64,000 bases of DNA from Maratus speciosus. Its lineage: Eukaryota > Arthropoda > Arachnida > Araneae > Salticidae. A program made the translations under genes and the position numbers. The notes beneath the pieces are model-generated. The model saw only the letters and a list, made by a program, of their open reading frames with translations, had not been told where the DNA came from and did not search any database. Every line of letters starts with the position of its first letter. Within the stretch, counting starts at the first letter, position 1. The stretch covers positions 159,646,761 to 159,710,760 of the forward strand of contig OZ010799.1 in assembly GCA_963932465.1 (NCBI GenBank), in the 5' to 3' direction. This document shows positions 24,568-35,518 of this stretch, in pieces.

Positions 24568-24575
24568 ATATAAAT
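24568..24575 (+). repeat. Right 8-bp target-site duplication (ATATAAAT)
   Basis: This matches 18812-18819 base for base and directly follows the right terminal inverted repeat. Confidence 0.85.
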
Positions 24576-25609
24576 CATTAGATAGTCGATTTTTTTTTCC
24601 CAGTTTAGGACATCGCCTTTTGCTGTGTTTCTGTATTATTCCGTGATAGTGACGTCATATGCATATATTTCTATAGATGTTTAATACTGGATCCTAAATG
24701 CGCAATTATTCAGCGGCTGCAAATAACGCCACTTTGTAATAAAATAAATGTTTGTATTTTAAGTCTTAAAACTGAAATAATTTTTGTAGAAGTGCATAAT
24801 TTTCACTCCAGTTTGTTTGAAATTTTTCACAGGTAGAAATGCTTTACTTTTGAAAATAACGCACTCTTATAAAACGCGAAGTTTTACAAAAGTTAAGAGT
24901 GTCTTTTTACAAGAGCAGTGACGTTTAGGTTAAAATAATATCTGTTTGGTAGTTAGACTAACCAGTGTAAAATATGCATTTTATACTGGCTAGTCTAACA
25001 CTGACACAAGTATTATTGTAGCTAATTTTGTAGGAGTATTATAAATAATGAAACAGTTGCTCTTTACACACTTTCTTTCGTCGAGATTAGACGGATTCCA
25101 CCTCGTAATAATAATAATAATAATAATTTTCTCATTAGGGGCGAAACTAAATTCTGAAAAACAGAACTCCTGATTCCTGCATGCTTTAATTATTTGTGAT
25201 GGGTTTATGGATATTTCGTCCACTATAAATGCGAAAAAAACTTCAATTTTCTTTAAGAAAAATTATATATGGGCTGAATATTTTTGTGTACTCTTTCTTG
25301 TTGCAGGATGTTATTTTCAATCAAGACTATTTTTCAAGATAAAAGCAATCGCGATTTCCCATTCTCATACACTCAAACTTATACATACGTTTTCTCTTAA
25401 AAGGAAACACAGTAGTGTGTACATTACAATTATAACAGATTTTTCTTGCTTTGATAAATTCATTTTGTACGTTTAGCGAAACACCCCAATTTCTATGCAA
25501 TACTCATCACTTAAAACGTTTTCTACTGAAGCGTTTATATTCCAAAACTGACGGATCTCTGCATGTAACTCAATCAAAGTTTTAAAAACCTTTCTTTAAG
25601 ATCATCCCT
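24576..25609. other. AT-rich spacer with a 48-bp foldback and an ATT microsatellite
   Basis: An inverted repeat at 24952-24999 (arms GTTAGACTAACCAGTGTAAA and complement, two mismatches) could fold into a hairpin. A TAA/ATA run occupies about 25105-25130. No gene was found. Confidence 0.5.
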
Positions 25610-25646
25610 TACTTCATTCATGGAGCTATGAATAAAGAGGAACTAA

Positions 25647-27368
25647 CCCAACAAACACAGACCTATCGGGAGGCAATCGGACGACTACCGCATGCCGATT
25701 CTGGCGGTAACGGCACGATATCAGGTTGCCGATATCGGTTCCAACACTTTTGTGGTCTCCCGGGCGATAGTCGGTCCGAAGGGCTGGCACTTGGTCGGAC
25801 CGGTGCCGGCAAGATCGGCGAGACTGCCGGCAGGATACTATGCCGCATGCTAGCCATACGAATGCCGGCTGCAGCCCTACAGCAGCATAAATTGAAAAAA
25901 AATCTATTTTGATGGCGCCATCTATTAGCCATCTTAACATGGATCTTTGTTAATATTTCAAGGGAGCGTATTTCGGCGTTGGAACAGGTTGGTTTCGATA
26001 CCATGACCCTAGGGACAGAAAGCAAACACCTTAACCACTCAGCCACCGAGCCTTGCTGAGGGGAGGATTCTTATGGGGTAATACGGGGAAGACATTTCTT
26101 TAAGTGTTGGTTTGTTGTTGTGGATAAATCGTAGATGAGAAAATTGGAATTTTGAAGTGTTTTAAAGTTGTTTTTTTGTAATTGTCTTATCCGCATTTAT
26201 AAGTTAATTTAGTATTTAAACGAATGAAATAAATATTTTAGCGAATTAGTTAAAGAAAACGAATTGTTTTTTTTATAAATTTAAAAATTATTAAATATTT
26301 AATGAAATTAATTATTTTTAGAGGTTTTGTTCAGTTAATAAAATTTTCTTATTAGTAATTATAATATAATTGCATGCGTTGCGTTAATTTATAAAACATA
26401 TTTTTTAACATGGAAAAACTTATTTTAATAAATAATAAGTTTAAAATTAATCACTTTAATTAAAATTTTAATTAGAATAAAAATTCATTATCTGTCATTT
26501 GATGATTTAAAGCAGAACATATTTTTAATGACAATGTAGCATTATTAATTATTTTACTTATGAGTATTTTTTAATCTTAAAATAAAATAGAAATATTATT
26601 ATTATTTTTTTTTTTTTTTTGGTAAATAATTTTTTAGAAGACGGAAATTTCTGAATCTTACTTTTAAATTTTAATGCTAAAAAGATGTGTAGATTTTTTG
26701 ATATTTTTATAGCTTGTAAAATAATTTTAAAAGCTTTTTAATAATTTGATTTTTAAATAAAATAAGAAACTTAGTTATTACTTTTAAAATGAATATATAA
26801 TTGAAAATAATTTGAATTAACTTATGAAGTATTTTTTTTCTTTCTACGATTAAGTTTATAATGAATAATAATTTTAAGGAGCGATTAAAAAAAAAAACCT
26901 TTGATGATTCAAAAAATTGTAAATCCTTTTAAAAATGAATTCAAAACATTTTTTTAAATAAATAAATATAGGCTTTATTTTTAACAATTTTTATGTTTAT
27001 CACTGTTAGAATTTTATATGAAATATATAACTCTTATGAAAACTCAAACTCACACAAAATTCTGTAAAAGAAAAAATGTCGGCTCAGACTAAAAATTCCG
27101 AATTCGGACCGATGTTGGTATATCATCTAATCGGACACTAACAGAAATCACATATCGGTCCTGCGTCACTTGCCGGTATAAGTCGCTTGCCGATATGTAA
27201 CCATAAGGGGACCAATTACGTTAACCGGCAGTCGAAAAAGCAGATTCTTAAATTTCAGTTGCCGATATGCTGCCGAAACTTCACCGAAACCACTCTGCCC
27301 ATGCCGACACTTAACCGACACTGCCGGCTGCGGTTCGATCGTGTGCCGGAAGGTATGTGTTTGCTGGG
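25647..27368. mobile_element. 1.7-kb nested element with GCCGATAT-rich subterminal repeats
   Basis: The left end CCCAACAAACACAGACC and the complement of the right end CCCAGCAAACACATACC are matching inverted repeats. A 2-bp AA duplication is suggested by comparison with the empty site in copy 1 (GAACTGACATATCC). About 230 bp at the left end and 290 bp at the right end are GC-rich and packed with GCCGATAT, TGCCG and TCGGC motifs in both orientations. The 1.1-kb core is very AT-rich and non-coding apart from the tRNA-like SINE. Dense short subterminal repeats recall transposase-binding arrays. The superfamily is not assigned. Confidence 0.65.
25900..26062 (-). mobile_element. tRNA-derived SINE (Ser/Leu-type head)
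   Basis: Read on the minus strand, TGGCTGAGTGG (complement of 26035-26045) is a perfect RNA polymerase III A box. GGTATCGAAACC (complement of 25991-26002) is a B box with one extra base. The GGCTGAGTGGTTAAGG context is typical of class II tRNAs (Ser, Leu). No matching acceptor stem is evident, and a body of about 80 bp ending near a T-run follows. It is therefore a SINE or pseudo-tRNA, not a working tRNA gene. Confidence 0.65.
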
Positions 27369-27878
27369 AACATATCCTCAAAATATGTTCATTACCACTG
27401 GGGTAAACTTCCAGCAGTATATTTAAATAGGAATCTTCTCCTTATTTAAACGCCTTATTAATGCAGAATTTCAGTCATAATTATGGCCATAAACTGCTAT
27501 TTATTTTAACTAATGGAAATACGCTATTTCGGTAACTAGGACCTGCTTTTCCCAGTATTGTGCCAACCTACACAACGGCTTGTCAATGTCAGTGTAAAAG
27601 ATTATTATACTCGAGCCAACTACCACCAGTAAAAAGGAATAGAACTTTTTACCATATTCGTGAGAGAAAATTTGCATAAGTAATCCGATAAAATAAGACG
27701 AAATTTTCGATTCAAATTCTTCTGTTGGAAGTTTGCTCTGGCGGTAATCGGAAACTGTTGAACTGATGTAAAAAATCAGCCGCCATCTTGTGACAACCTC
27801 CTAAGTTACTTCACTCGCAGCTGGTAGACTCAACACTATATGCTTTCTCATCTTTATTCATAACGCCATTACTTCATT

Positions 27879-28966
27879 ATGAATCAGAGAGAACTGTTTA
27901 TGGCATTACACATCTTTACACATTAGTTTGAAATGTATTTTTTCTCTTCATTTTATATAATTTAAGGTATGTGACTACCTTCAAATCGCTGTTTTTGCGA
28001 AAATTTTCGATTTTTTTTAATTATTATTTTAAATTAAAGTTAGGATTCCAAAAATGCCTTACTTTAGGTTCAGCGGTTATTAGAAGCAAAATTATAGCCG
28101 AAAATATAATCCGAAAATGAACTTTCTGAAACCGGAAGTGACCATTTAAAGAGCCACAGAAAGAAAAACAATACTTTCTAATACACAAGTATATAATATA
28201 TAATATATAATATATATAGAAATACTTAAACACCTACAAATATGATGTTTTTTTAAAGTTGTAAATTTTATACGTAACTTTGTGTGCTATATCAAAATCT
28301 TAATTTGCGTTTTCTACAAAGCTGCGTTTTTCATTGTGTACGTTTACGAGAAACATTATTTCTTAAAAAGTTTTTAAGATATTGAAATAAAATTTTGTAA
28401 CAAGGTTCTCCTTATCTGTTGGTATTTTATGAAGCAAAGCATAGTTTGTAACTTTGTATATATATTAATTTAAGAGCTATTTAAAAATATATATATACAC
28501 TTAAAAAAAGAAAACATGTTTTGTATACAAAATTTGGTATATATTTGTAAATGTCAGAGGTATTGCAAATCTTTTGCTTCATAACTCAGGTAAGTGGTTT
28601 GCTAATATATTGTTGAAAAAAAAGTGAAATATATTGAATAGATTTCGTTATAGAAGATTTGGCATAAACGCATTTTCTTTACTAAAATTTGACTAAGTAT
28701 TGCCTAAATTTGAAAAGTTATGTAAAATGCTATAAAAAATTAGATAAATTCTTAGTTTTATTCCCTGTTTTAACAAAAAACACATGCGTTTTATAAAAAT
28801 TTCTTTTTTTCTAAAAAAAGCGCCCCGAAGGAGGGCACATATCTTAATATATCTTTTTTATATCCTTCAACACTGTCATAATATCAGAAAATATTTTTTT
28901 CGTGGCTTACGTGTGTCTCTGGTAGCGGAATACCTGCTGGACAGTTATTTTGCCTATGTTAAAATT
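27879..28966. other. AT-rich spacer, nothing recognised
   Basis: The stretch has a TATATAATATA-type run near 28190-28215 and short motif-free frames. No inverted or tandem structure stands out. Confidence 0.4.
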
Positions 28967-29150
28967 TGACACGAACTCCTCCAGCATTGTGAGCCATCAT
29001 TGCCTTCGCATAATCAGTGCATATATCTGTACAGATTTCCTGCGGCTTTTCTATTGATAATAAAAATTTGTCCGAAGCATTAAATATCTCATCTTCTAGT
29101 GTATTATTCTGTAGTGGTCTGCAAAGAGGAAAACACTCCTGATAGCTTTA
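28967..29150 (-). pseudogene. hAT transposase fragment (ZBED5-like), broken
   Basis: Translation of the minus strand gives about 60 residues containing CRPLQNNTLEDEIFNASD and ICTDICTDYAKAMMAHNAGG. This fits the hAT/ZBED5-family catalytic segment, where a Cys-Thr-Asp-(Gly)-Ala-Lys-Ala-Met block follows a lead-in of the form 'FCRPL...T...DIF'. A stop follows soon after. The assignment rests on motif recognition only. Confidence 0.6.
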
Positions 29151-29159
29151 TAAGTGAAA

Positions 29160-30180
29160 TGCACCGTACACACACTACTAAAACTGCAAATTCAGCGACG
29201 ATATTCTGTTCAATTTATTATATTCTAAATTAAATGTATATAATGTGTATATAGTAAAATTTTTTTGCGATACGCGTTAAACAAAATTTTATTTATTAAA
29301 TCAATGTATATATATATATATATATAACCATTAAAAATGATTACAAATTGTTAACACAAATTGTGAAATTATAAATAAAAAGAAATTAATATATTGGAAA
29401 TCAAACTTTTCCCTTTAACATATTCAGCACTGATTTCAATACATAGTAAAAATAAGAGAAAAGAAATAATGGAAATTTGTGGAACCTAGACAGAATCAAC
29501 AGGCCTCAAATGCCTCGAGTTCCACAAATAAAGTTAGTGACTTTATAATAGCCATAAAAAAGCTAAAGAATATTAATTTGGGACTATCATACCCAGTAAA
29601 TAGAGAATTAATATATTAGATAAACAGAGATATGCTTAAAATAAAACATGATTAAAAAGGAATGAGAAATATAAAGCACATTACCAATTTGAAAGCCTTT
29701 TTATCAAGAAATGAGGCAGCATTAAAATCAAGTATAAGAGATTATTTGTACATGTTGCCAGAAAAGTATTTTAAAATATTGATGGACCAAGGAGTAATAA
29801 TATACAGTATATTCATGTACATACCTCAATATATGTGACTAGCGCCCTCTATAGATAATTTAAAAGTGAATACCACCATGTTATCCAAGGAATCAATGAA
29901 GTACTGCCATCTTTAGAATTTATGAGTAAACTATATTGTTTTGTAATACAAACTAATGCAATAATAAATTTATTTTCATTGCATTTTTTTTTCTTTGCAG
30001 ATTTAATATTACCATTAAAAATAAAATCCTTTTCAATACCGCAAATCTATTCATTAGGTGCTAAACAATTTATTTTTTTTTTTATATAATGCATATGAAC
30101 CTCTGGTATCTGTATTGATTATCTTAAAATTACAAAACAAAAAAAATATATATATAAACATTATCAATGCTCTTCAAATT
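29160..30180. other. AT-rich DNA between hAT and Penelope-like remnants
   Basis: A TA microsatellite lies near 29306-29326. No coding sequence was found. It may be the body of the old hAT element. Confidence 0.35.
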
Positions 30181-30184
30181 ATAA

Positions 30185-30540
30185 TCATTTAACACTGTTA
30201 TTGAGGCCATAACTATGCAAAGTTCTATGATTTAAAATGAAACCATTCTCTACTCTCAGTCGTTCAATTTGATTTTCAACATGTGCTAAAATTTCAATTA
30301 AAATGTGACTAAAAGAATGTAATTTAAAATGCAAAATCTCAAAAGATGGATACCGCAAATAAACATTATTGACAATCGAACTGTGATTATTAATTCGAAC
30401 ATTTAAAGAACCGGAAGTCTCACCAACATATGCACGAGAACAAGTCAATCATGTTCTTTTATAGACAATATTATTGAATTTACAAAATGTGCAATAACGT
30501 GGTGTCTGACTGGGAGTAGTATAGGTTCAATGAATTTGAA
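30185..30540 (-). pseudogene. Penelope-like retroelement GIY-YIG endonuclease piece
   Basis: The minus-strand frame reads a Cys-rich lead (CTFCKFNNIVY), a stop, then CSRAYVGETSGSLNVRINNH and, near the end, IERLRVENGFILNHRTLHSY followed by GLN. This is the GIY-YIG nuclease module that ends Penelope-like proteins: a YVG start, an Arg in SLxxRIxxH, a catalytic-type Glu in xRxxEN, and the LNTLxPxGLN-type terminus. It is broken by one stop and lacks the RT on the same strand. It lies head to head with the RT remnant at 30540-31810. Confidence 0.75.
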
Positions 30541-31810
30541 TTTTTCGTTAATAGTAAATTAAACAGTAATGATTATGTTTATCATGCTCTCAATAAAGAA
30601 GAATTAAATTATTTTAAATTACTACATAAAAATTTTGTAATTATACCTATTGATAAGGCGGCTTCCAATTACGCAATTATTTGAAAACTTTTTTCATTGA
30701 CAAAGTTAAAAATTAATTAAATAATGGTAAATTTGATAAAAGAATACAAATTAAGTCATACTGCTGTTGTCAATAAATTTAATGCTTATTCCAAAAAAGC
30801 CAAAAAAAATGTATTCACATAATTTTGCTATTAAAATTATCACAGTTTTCCATTTTTGTTTTAACTGCAAAATTTCATAAACACCTATTAAATTTAGATT
30901 CATTTGTTGTAATTCAAGAGATACGGGTAAAAGTTTAAATGTTAAATTACATGAGTTTTTGAAGCGTATTTACGGTTTTTTAAATTTTAAATACAAAGAT
31001 ACAAGTTATTTTTGCTGTATTGACAATAACAATGAAGTTTTAAATAAAATTAAAAATACACCCACAACGCCCAATAATTTGCATGCTTGAGATTTTGAAA
31101 CTCTTTTTTCTACTATTCCAATTCATTTGCTTCACAATACATTAAAAAATATTTTCGATATATTTTATATTGAGGAGGAACTTGGAATAACAAGAAATTG
31201 TTTTCTTGAGTTTTTGTAATTTTTGTTTTTATAATAATATCAGTGCATTTAAGACCCAATTTTTTATCAGATATGTGACATAGGGATGGGTATAAATTTT
31301 TCGAGTTCTGATGCCAATCTTTTTCTTTTTTATTACGAATTTAACTATGTTTTAAATACAAATAAGAATTTTACAGTTTTAAGGTATATCGATGATTTTA
31401 TTATTTTCGGTGACAAACTTTTGATATCGATTACGATATATATCCTCCATATTTGAAATTAAATAAAAATTTAGATGATTGTTTACATGTTAATTTTTTG
31501 GATCTGGATTTAATTATTACAGATAATAATATACAAATTAAACTTTTTAATGAACGAGATTTTTTAATTTTAATACTCAATCAATGCCACACTGGTTTTC
31601 AAATTTAAGTAAGAGGGTTTTCATCTGTATTATACTGGGCAAAGTTAGCAAATTCTATAAAATTTGTAGCAGTAAAGAGTTTTTAAGTTCGCAGATTTTT
31701 AGATTTACAGCAAAACTTTCTTATAGCAATTTATATCCATATCAATTTATATTTCATTATGTAAATCAATTTAAGAAAAGTTTTTTGAAGTGGCAACAGT
31801 TCAACGGTCA
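30540..31810 (+). pseudogene. Penelope-like reverse transcriptase, decayed
   Basis: Several frames must be combined. Near 30600 is EELNYFKLLHKNFVIIPIDK followed by AASNYAII, the RT N-terminal 'DKA' block. Near 31095 is DFETLFSTIPIHLLHNTLK (motif A region). Near 31310 is NLFLFYYEFNYV-like sequence. At about 31383 is RYIDDFIIFGD, with the YIDD polymerase residues. Near 31490 is NFLDLDLIITD and further LFNERDF, the thumb-side block. Stops and frameshifts occur throughout, so it cannot be functional. Orientation is opposite to the GIY-YIG fragment 50 bp upstream, which suggests two truncated copies or an inversion. Confidence 0.75.
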
Positions 31811-31870
31811 AACAACGTGAATTGAAGCCGGGGAATGTTTTTTTTTCATATATTTTATATTTATATTTTT

Positions 31871-31922
31871 CATATATTATATATTTTATTATATTATTAT
31901 ATAATAAAATATATAATATATG
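31871..31922. repeat. Perfect AT palindrome, 23-bp arms
   Basis: The left arm CATATATTATATATTTTATT (continuing ATA) and its exact complement are separated by six bases. It sits in an AT-only stretch (about 31850-31985) that also has looser inverted segments. A hairpin or cruciform is likely, and a replication-slippage origin is possible. Confidence 0.75.
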
Positions 31923-31989
31923 AATTATGTTATATATTTATATATAATATAATTCATCTTATATTTTTCATATATTCATCATATATTTT

Positions 31990-32985
31990 TGAATACATGA
32001 TGAATGCAGATTAAAGTCTATTATTGGAACGTCTGCATTGTGATGAATTTTCAAGATGAACCAGAGGTAAACTGGAATGGCTTATAATAAATTAGATTGA
32101 CGAAAGACAAGTCTTATTTATGCTGGCCTTGCTGGAATCTTAGGCCTTGCAGCTACCACTAATCAATTGTGGATGTGGAGTGTTGTGGATTTCTAAAATG
32201 TATCGGAATTTTTCAAGTCTTCACGGGTCAAGGTGGGGGTACGGCCTTCTTACATGTTCATAATTCATTTAATTTTGACCTATTTAATGATTTAAGTTAA
32301 TAATTTATTTTATTTAATGTTTTTTTAAATATTAAATTCAGAAAAACAGATTTGGTTATGGTCATAAATTAGTTGGTTGTTTTTGTTTATACAGTTGTAT
32401 AGTTTTGTTGAATTTTATTAAATAACTTAATAACTGAAAATTATGTAAGTTTTTGTATTTGATTTTGTTACACTAATGGAGTATGGTAGTTAGCCATATC
32501 TTGCGAAACCTTTAAGGATTCAATTTTTTGTTTGGTACCTACTTTTTGATTCCTCCCTCCCTCCGACGAGCTAGGATTTGTGTGTATTTATTGTTCTTGT
32601 TTCAATTGTTTAATAGTTTTATTGTTATGTTTTGCAAACTCTTTGAGACTTTTTCTTTTCTACGTTCGATTTGTTACAGAATGTTTTATGCCTGTTTTAT
32701 ATTTTGTTAATTTTAGTAACATACTACTTAGAAAAATAGCATCCGCGTCATTTTATTTCAGTAGCAACCTTATGAAATTCATTTAAGATATAAAGCTTTT
32801 TAAGCATACAAGTCAACGCAAATTAGTTACATGTCAAAAAAAGCTACATATCCTCACAGAATAAAAAGTTGTCGCGTGTTAATTTTTGTAAAAATAGTTA
32901 CATTCTTTTTTGTGATGCGTGTTAAATAATTTTTTTTAAATTCAAATAATTTAAGTATATACAATGATTAAAATTTTTTGAGTGC
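31990..32985. other. AT-rich spacer, nothing recognised
   Basis: The stretch downstream of the RT remnant has no recognisable domain. Frames at 32528-32786 are short and hydrophobic without family features. Confidence 0.4.
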
Positions 32986-33050
32986 CATAAAAATTGTCAT
33001 CCGTGCCATCCACGGCACGAGTGCGACAAGTTCGCCACACCTACACTATA
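32985..33050 (-). mobile_element. Solo hAT-type terminus
   Basis: The complement reads GGTGTGGCGAACTTGTCGCA, then CTCGTGCCGTGGATGGCACG. This has the form of hAT/Charlie ends (GGTGGCGAACC...GGCACG). The matching other end was not found. It may be the 5' end of the element whose transposase remnant lies at 28967-29150. Confidence 0.45.
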
Positions 33051-33109
33051 CTTCACCTAATAATTTGGTTAAAAGAATACCAAATATTAAGTAAATTATA
33101 TTAAAGAGC

Positions 33110-33700
33110 CCCACTTTTTATTTATCTTCAAAAATGTCAAAATGATCTTTATCAGTCATATTGAAAAATACTGGAAGGATTTGTTCAAGAATTTATCGAA
33201 AACCCTTTTTTCATTTACATTTAAAAATTAAAATATAATAAAGTTCATGTTAATTTTAATAACATTCTAATGACTAAAAATTTCGCGTACTAAATTAGAT
33301 TTATTTATAGCTCTCAGTCTGTTATCTTCAAAAATCTCTAATCAATCATTATCAGACGCGATGAAAGGCTATCTCATAGATTTATTTTACGGATTATCGA
33401 AATTACATTTTTCACCAAAAAATTAAATTTTCAAATTAGTATTCGGATAGATTATTTTGTATAAATTTAAAAATCGAATTTTAATATCGTACTATTACGA
33501 TAGACTTGTTGTCAATGTGATGCTATTATATTAGTATTCAAAGCGCTTTTCATACCAATTTATCTTCATAAATGTCAAATAGGTCTTTATCAAGAGATAT
33601 CGAAGTTTATATCACAAATTTATCTAAAGCTTTATCGAAAATGTAATTATCACCAAGAACTGAAAAGTAATCTATTCAATTCTTCTGTGAAAACAATGAA
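33110..33700 (+). repeat. Diverged ~200-240-bp tandem units, 3 copies
   Basis: TTATCTTCAAAAAT-like starts lie at 33122, 33322 and 33560. Each is followed by a CTTTATCAG/CATTATCAG segment and TTTATCGAAAA. A related single piece may lie near 38865. No coding potential was found. Confidence 0.5.
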
Positions 33701-34006
33701 ATTAAATAAAGAATTTCCTTTTTTTTCAGTAATTATAGTTTGATCTGTTTGAAAAATAATCCGTATTTAGTTGTAAATAAACAATGAATTTCACTTTGAA
33801 AAATACCTTAACATTTTTAATGACGTAAGATTTAAAACAAAAACAGTTTAAAGTAGGAACATCTTTCTTAAATTTTTCAATGGCCAAAGTTTTTCCTAGC
33901 TTCACAATATATTAATTGATTGAAAAATAGTTTTATTTTATTTAAAAAGTTTTATGATTTTCGAAAATGTCACTTTCACTGAAAAGGTAAATGAAATACA
34001 AAATCC

Positions 34007-34007
<1 letters not shown>

Positions 34008-34048
<41 letters not shown>

Positions 34049-35339
34049 AGTAACGTTTAGAAATGGACCAATTAAAATCTGCGTAGATACCGCGAAACGT
34101 ATCTGATTGGTCAGAGCTTTGTGACGCTATAAGGGGGGGTAGCAAAGGGGAGAGTACTCGGTTCTGTCGCAAAACGTCGATATATCGCCAAATTTGGCGA
34201 CCAAAATTAGACACCAAAAGTGACGCCAACTTGGCGCTATTCCCAGTATTCCGCCCGATTTCCATAGACTCCCATTGAAATCCAAAATAATCTTAAGAAT
34301 GTCTGAAGAAACCTCCACTTTCTCCAGTTTGTCTACAGAAATCTGAAGAAATTTTGCAGATTTAGCATTACCTTCAAAATATCTGTAGAATATTTTAAGA
34401 TATTCTTTAAAATATCTGCAGAAATGGGCCAATTACCTACAGATTTTTGGGCCAATTACCTACAGATTTTCTACAGATTTATTTTAGTGGGGATTGCTTT
34501 CAGAAAATCAACAAATTGAGACATTTTAATGCAACACAAAACTAACATTAGCTTATGAATAGAGCTTAATTGAACTATTTACATTATTTTTAAGCACAAA
34601 CACTATTTACAATATTCGTAACACTGTATATATTTTTTTACACATTGGTGTGCGCGGAGAAAAGGCGGCGAAGTGAAAATTTCAGAGGAAAGGAGATTTA
34701 TATGATAAGAATATTAAGGCTAATATCAGACGGACGTCTTTTTGCACGCTTTTTTCCTTACGTATCATCCCTACAAAATGCATTGCGTAGGGATAATACG
34801 TAAGGAAAAAAGCGTGCAAAAAGACGTTCGTCTGACATTAGTCTTACTGTAACTACAAATTGGCGACTTCATTACAAAGATAAGGAACAAAATTCCAAAT
34901 AATTTTAATAAAATTGTTACTTTTTAAATTTAACATATTTTAATTTACAATATTTTTAATTTTAAATTTTCTATTAGTTTATAAATTTATTTATTTATAA
35001 ATTTATTTAATTTGTAATTATTTAAGTAAATTATAAATTTTACCTTTGTTTTAATGATTTTATATTTAATAATCCTTATAATTATGAAACTCTGTAAGCT
35101 CTAATGATTATGTACTTGGAGATAACAAAATAAAATAGTCAGGAGTTGGAAAGGAGCGCGTTTTACCAAGTGGAATCTAAAAATTGAATGCATAAAAAAT
35201 GAGGAAACGCGGAACAATTACGTGTGGGGTTGGCTAAAAAATAGGGACTACTTTGCGATATCGAACGGAATCGTTAAGCGATTTCGCGAGGTCTGTGAGC
35301 GTAGCAAACAGAGGGCGGAGCCCCTCTAGTGATATAAAA
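34008..35339 (+). mobile_element. Non-autonomous Helitron
   Basis: The 5' end is TCTATATATATA..., followed by GAAATGGACCAATTAAAATC and GTATCTGATTGGTCAGAG, a typical Helitron 5' arrangement. The 3' end is a GC-rich hairpin (AGAGGG, loop CGGAGC, CCCTCT) running into CTAG and then T at 35340, the canonical CTRR-T terminus. The base before the TC is T rather than the usual A. No Rep/helicase frame is present. A foldback element is nested at 34715-34846. Confidence 0.75.
34715..34846. mobile_element. 132-bp foldback miniature element nested in the Helitron
   Basis: Arms of about 60 bp (ACGTCTTTTTGCACGCTTTT and complement) enclose a 12-base loop AAAATGCATTGC. Only a handful of mismatches separate the arms, so insertion or conversion is fairly recent. 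The ends are TAAGGCTAAT and ATTAGTCTTA. Confidence 0.8.
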
Positions 35340-35518
35340 TAAAAAAAATTCCTTCGCATCATCTAGACTGTACTGTTATTAATGATTTTTCAACAAAAAA
35401 ATAAAGTCCTAATACGTTTAGTGCCTCGTGTACCACCGGATGTGCACACGTTACTTTTACAAAGTACCGTGTGTACCGCTGGCTGTCACGCTGTACATTA
35501 TTTTAGTTATTACATTTT

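Larger units (their letters stand above)
25619..27869. mobile_element. MULE-like miniature element, copy 2, split by an insertion
   Basis: The ends match copy 1 at 7389-7927: CATGGAGCTATGAATAAAG on the left and TTTATTCATAACGCCAT on the right. A perfect 9-bp repeat TACTTCATT flanks it (25610-25618 and 27870-27878). Homology to copy 1 covers 25619-25646 and 27369-27869. The 1.72 kb between them is a separate element with its own inverted ends. Confidence 0.75.

Noticed and set aside
25628..26046. 94-127-codon frames rich in Gly, Arg and Ala
   Set aside because: They arise from the GC-rich subterminal repeats and from the SINE; no domain and opposite-strand overlap.
25990..26062. Functional tRNA-Ser or tRNA-Leu gene
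   Set aside because: The B box has an inserted base, and there is no pairing acceptor stem or proper variable arm.
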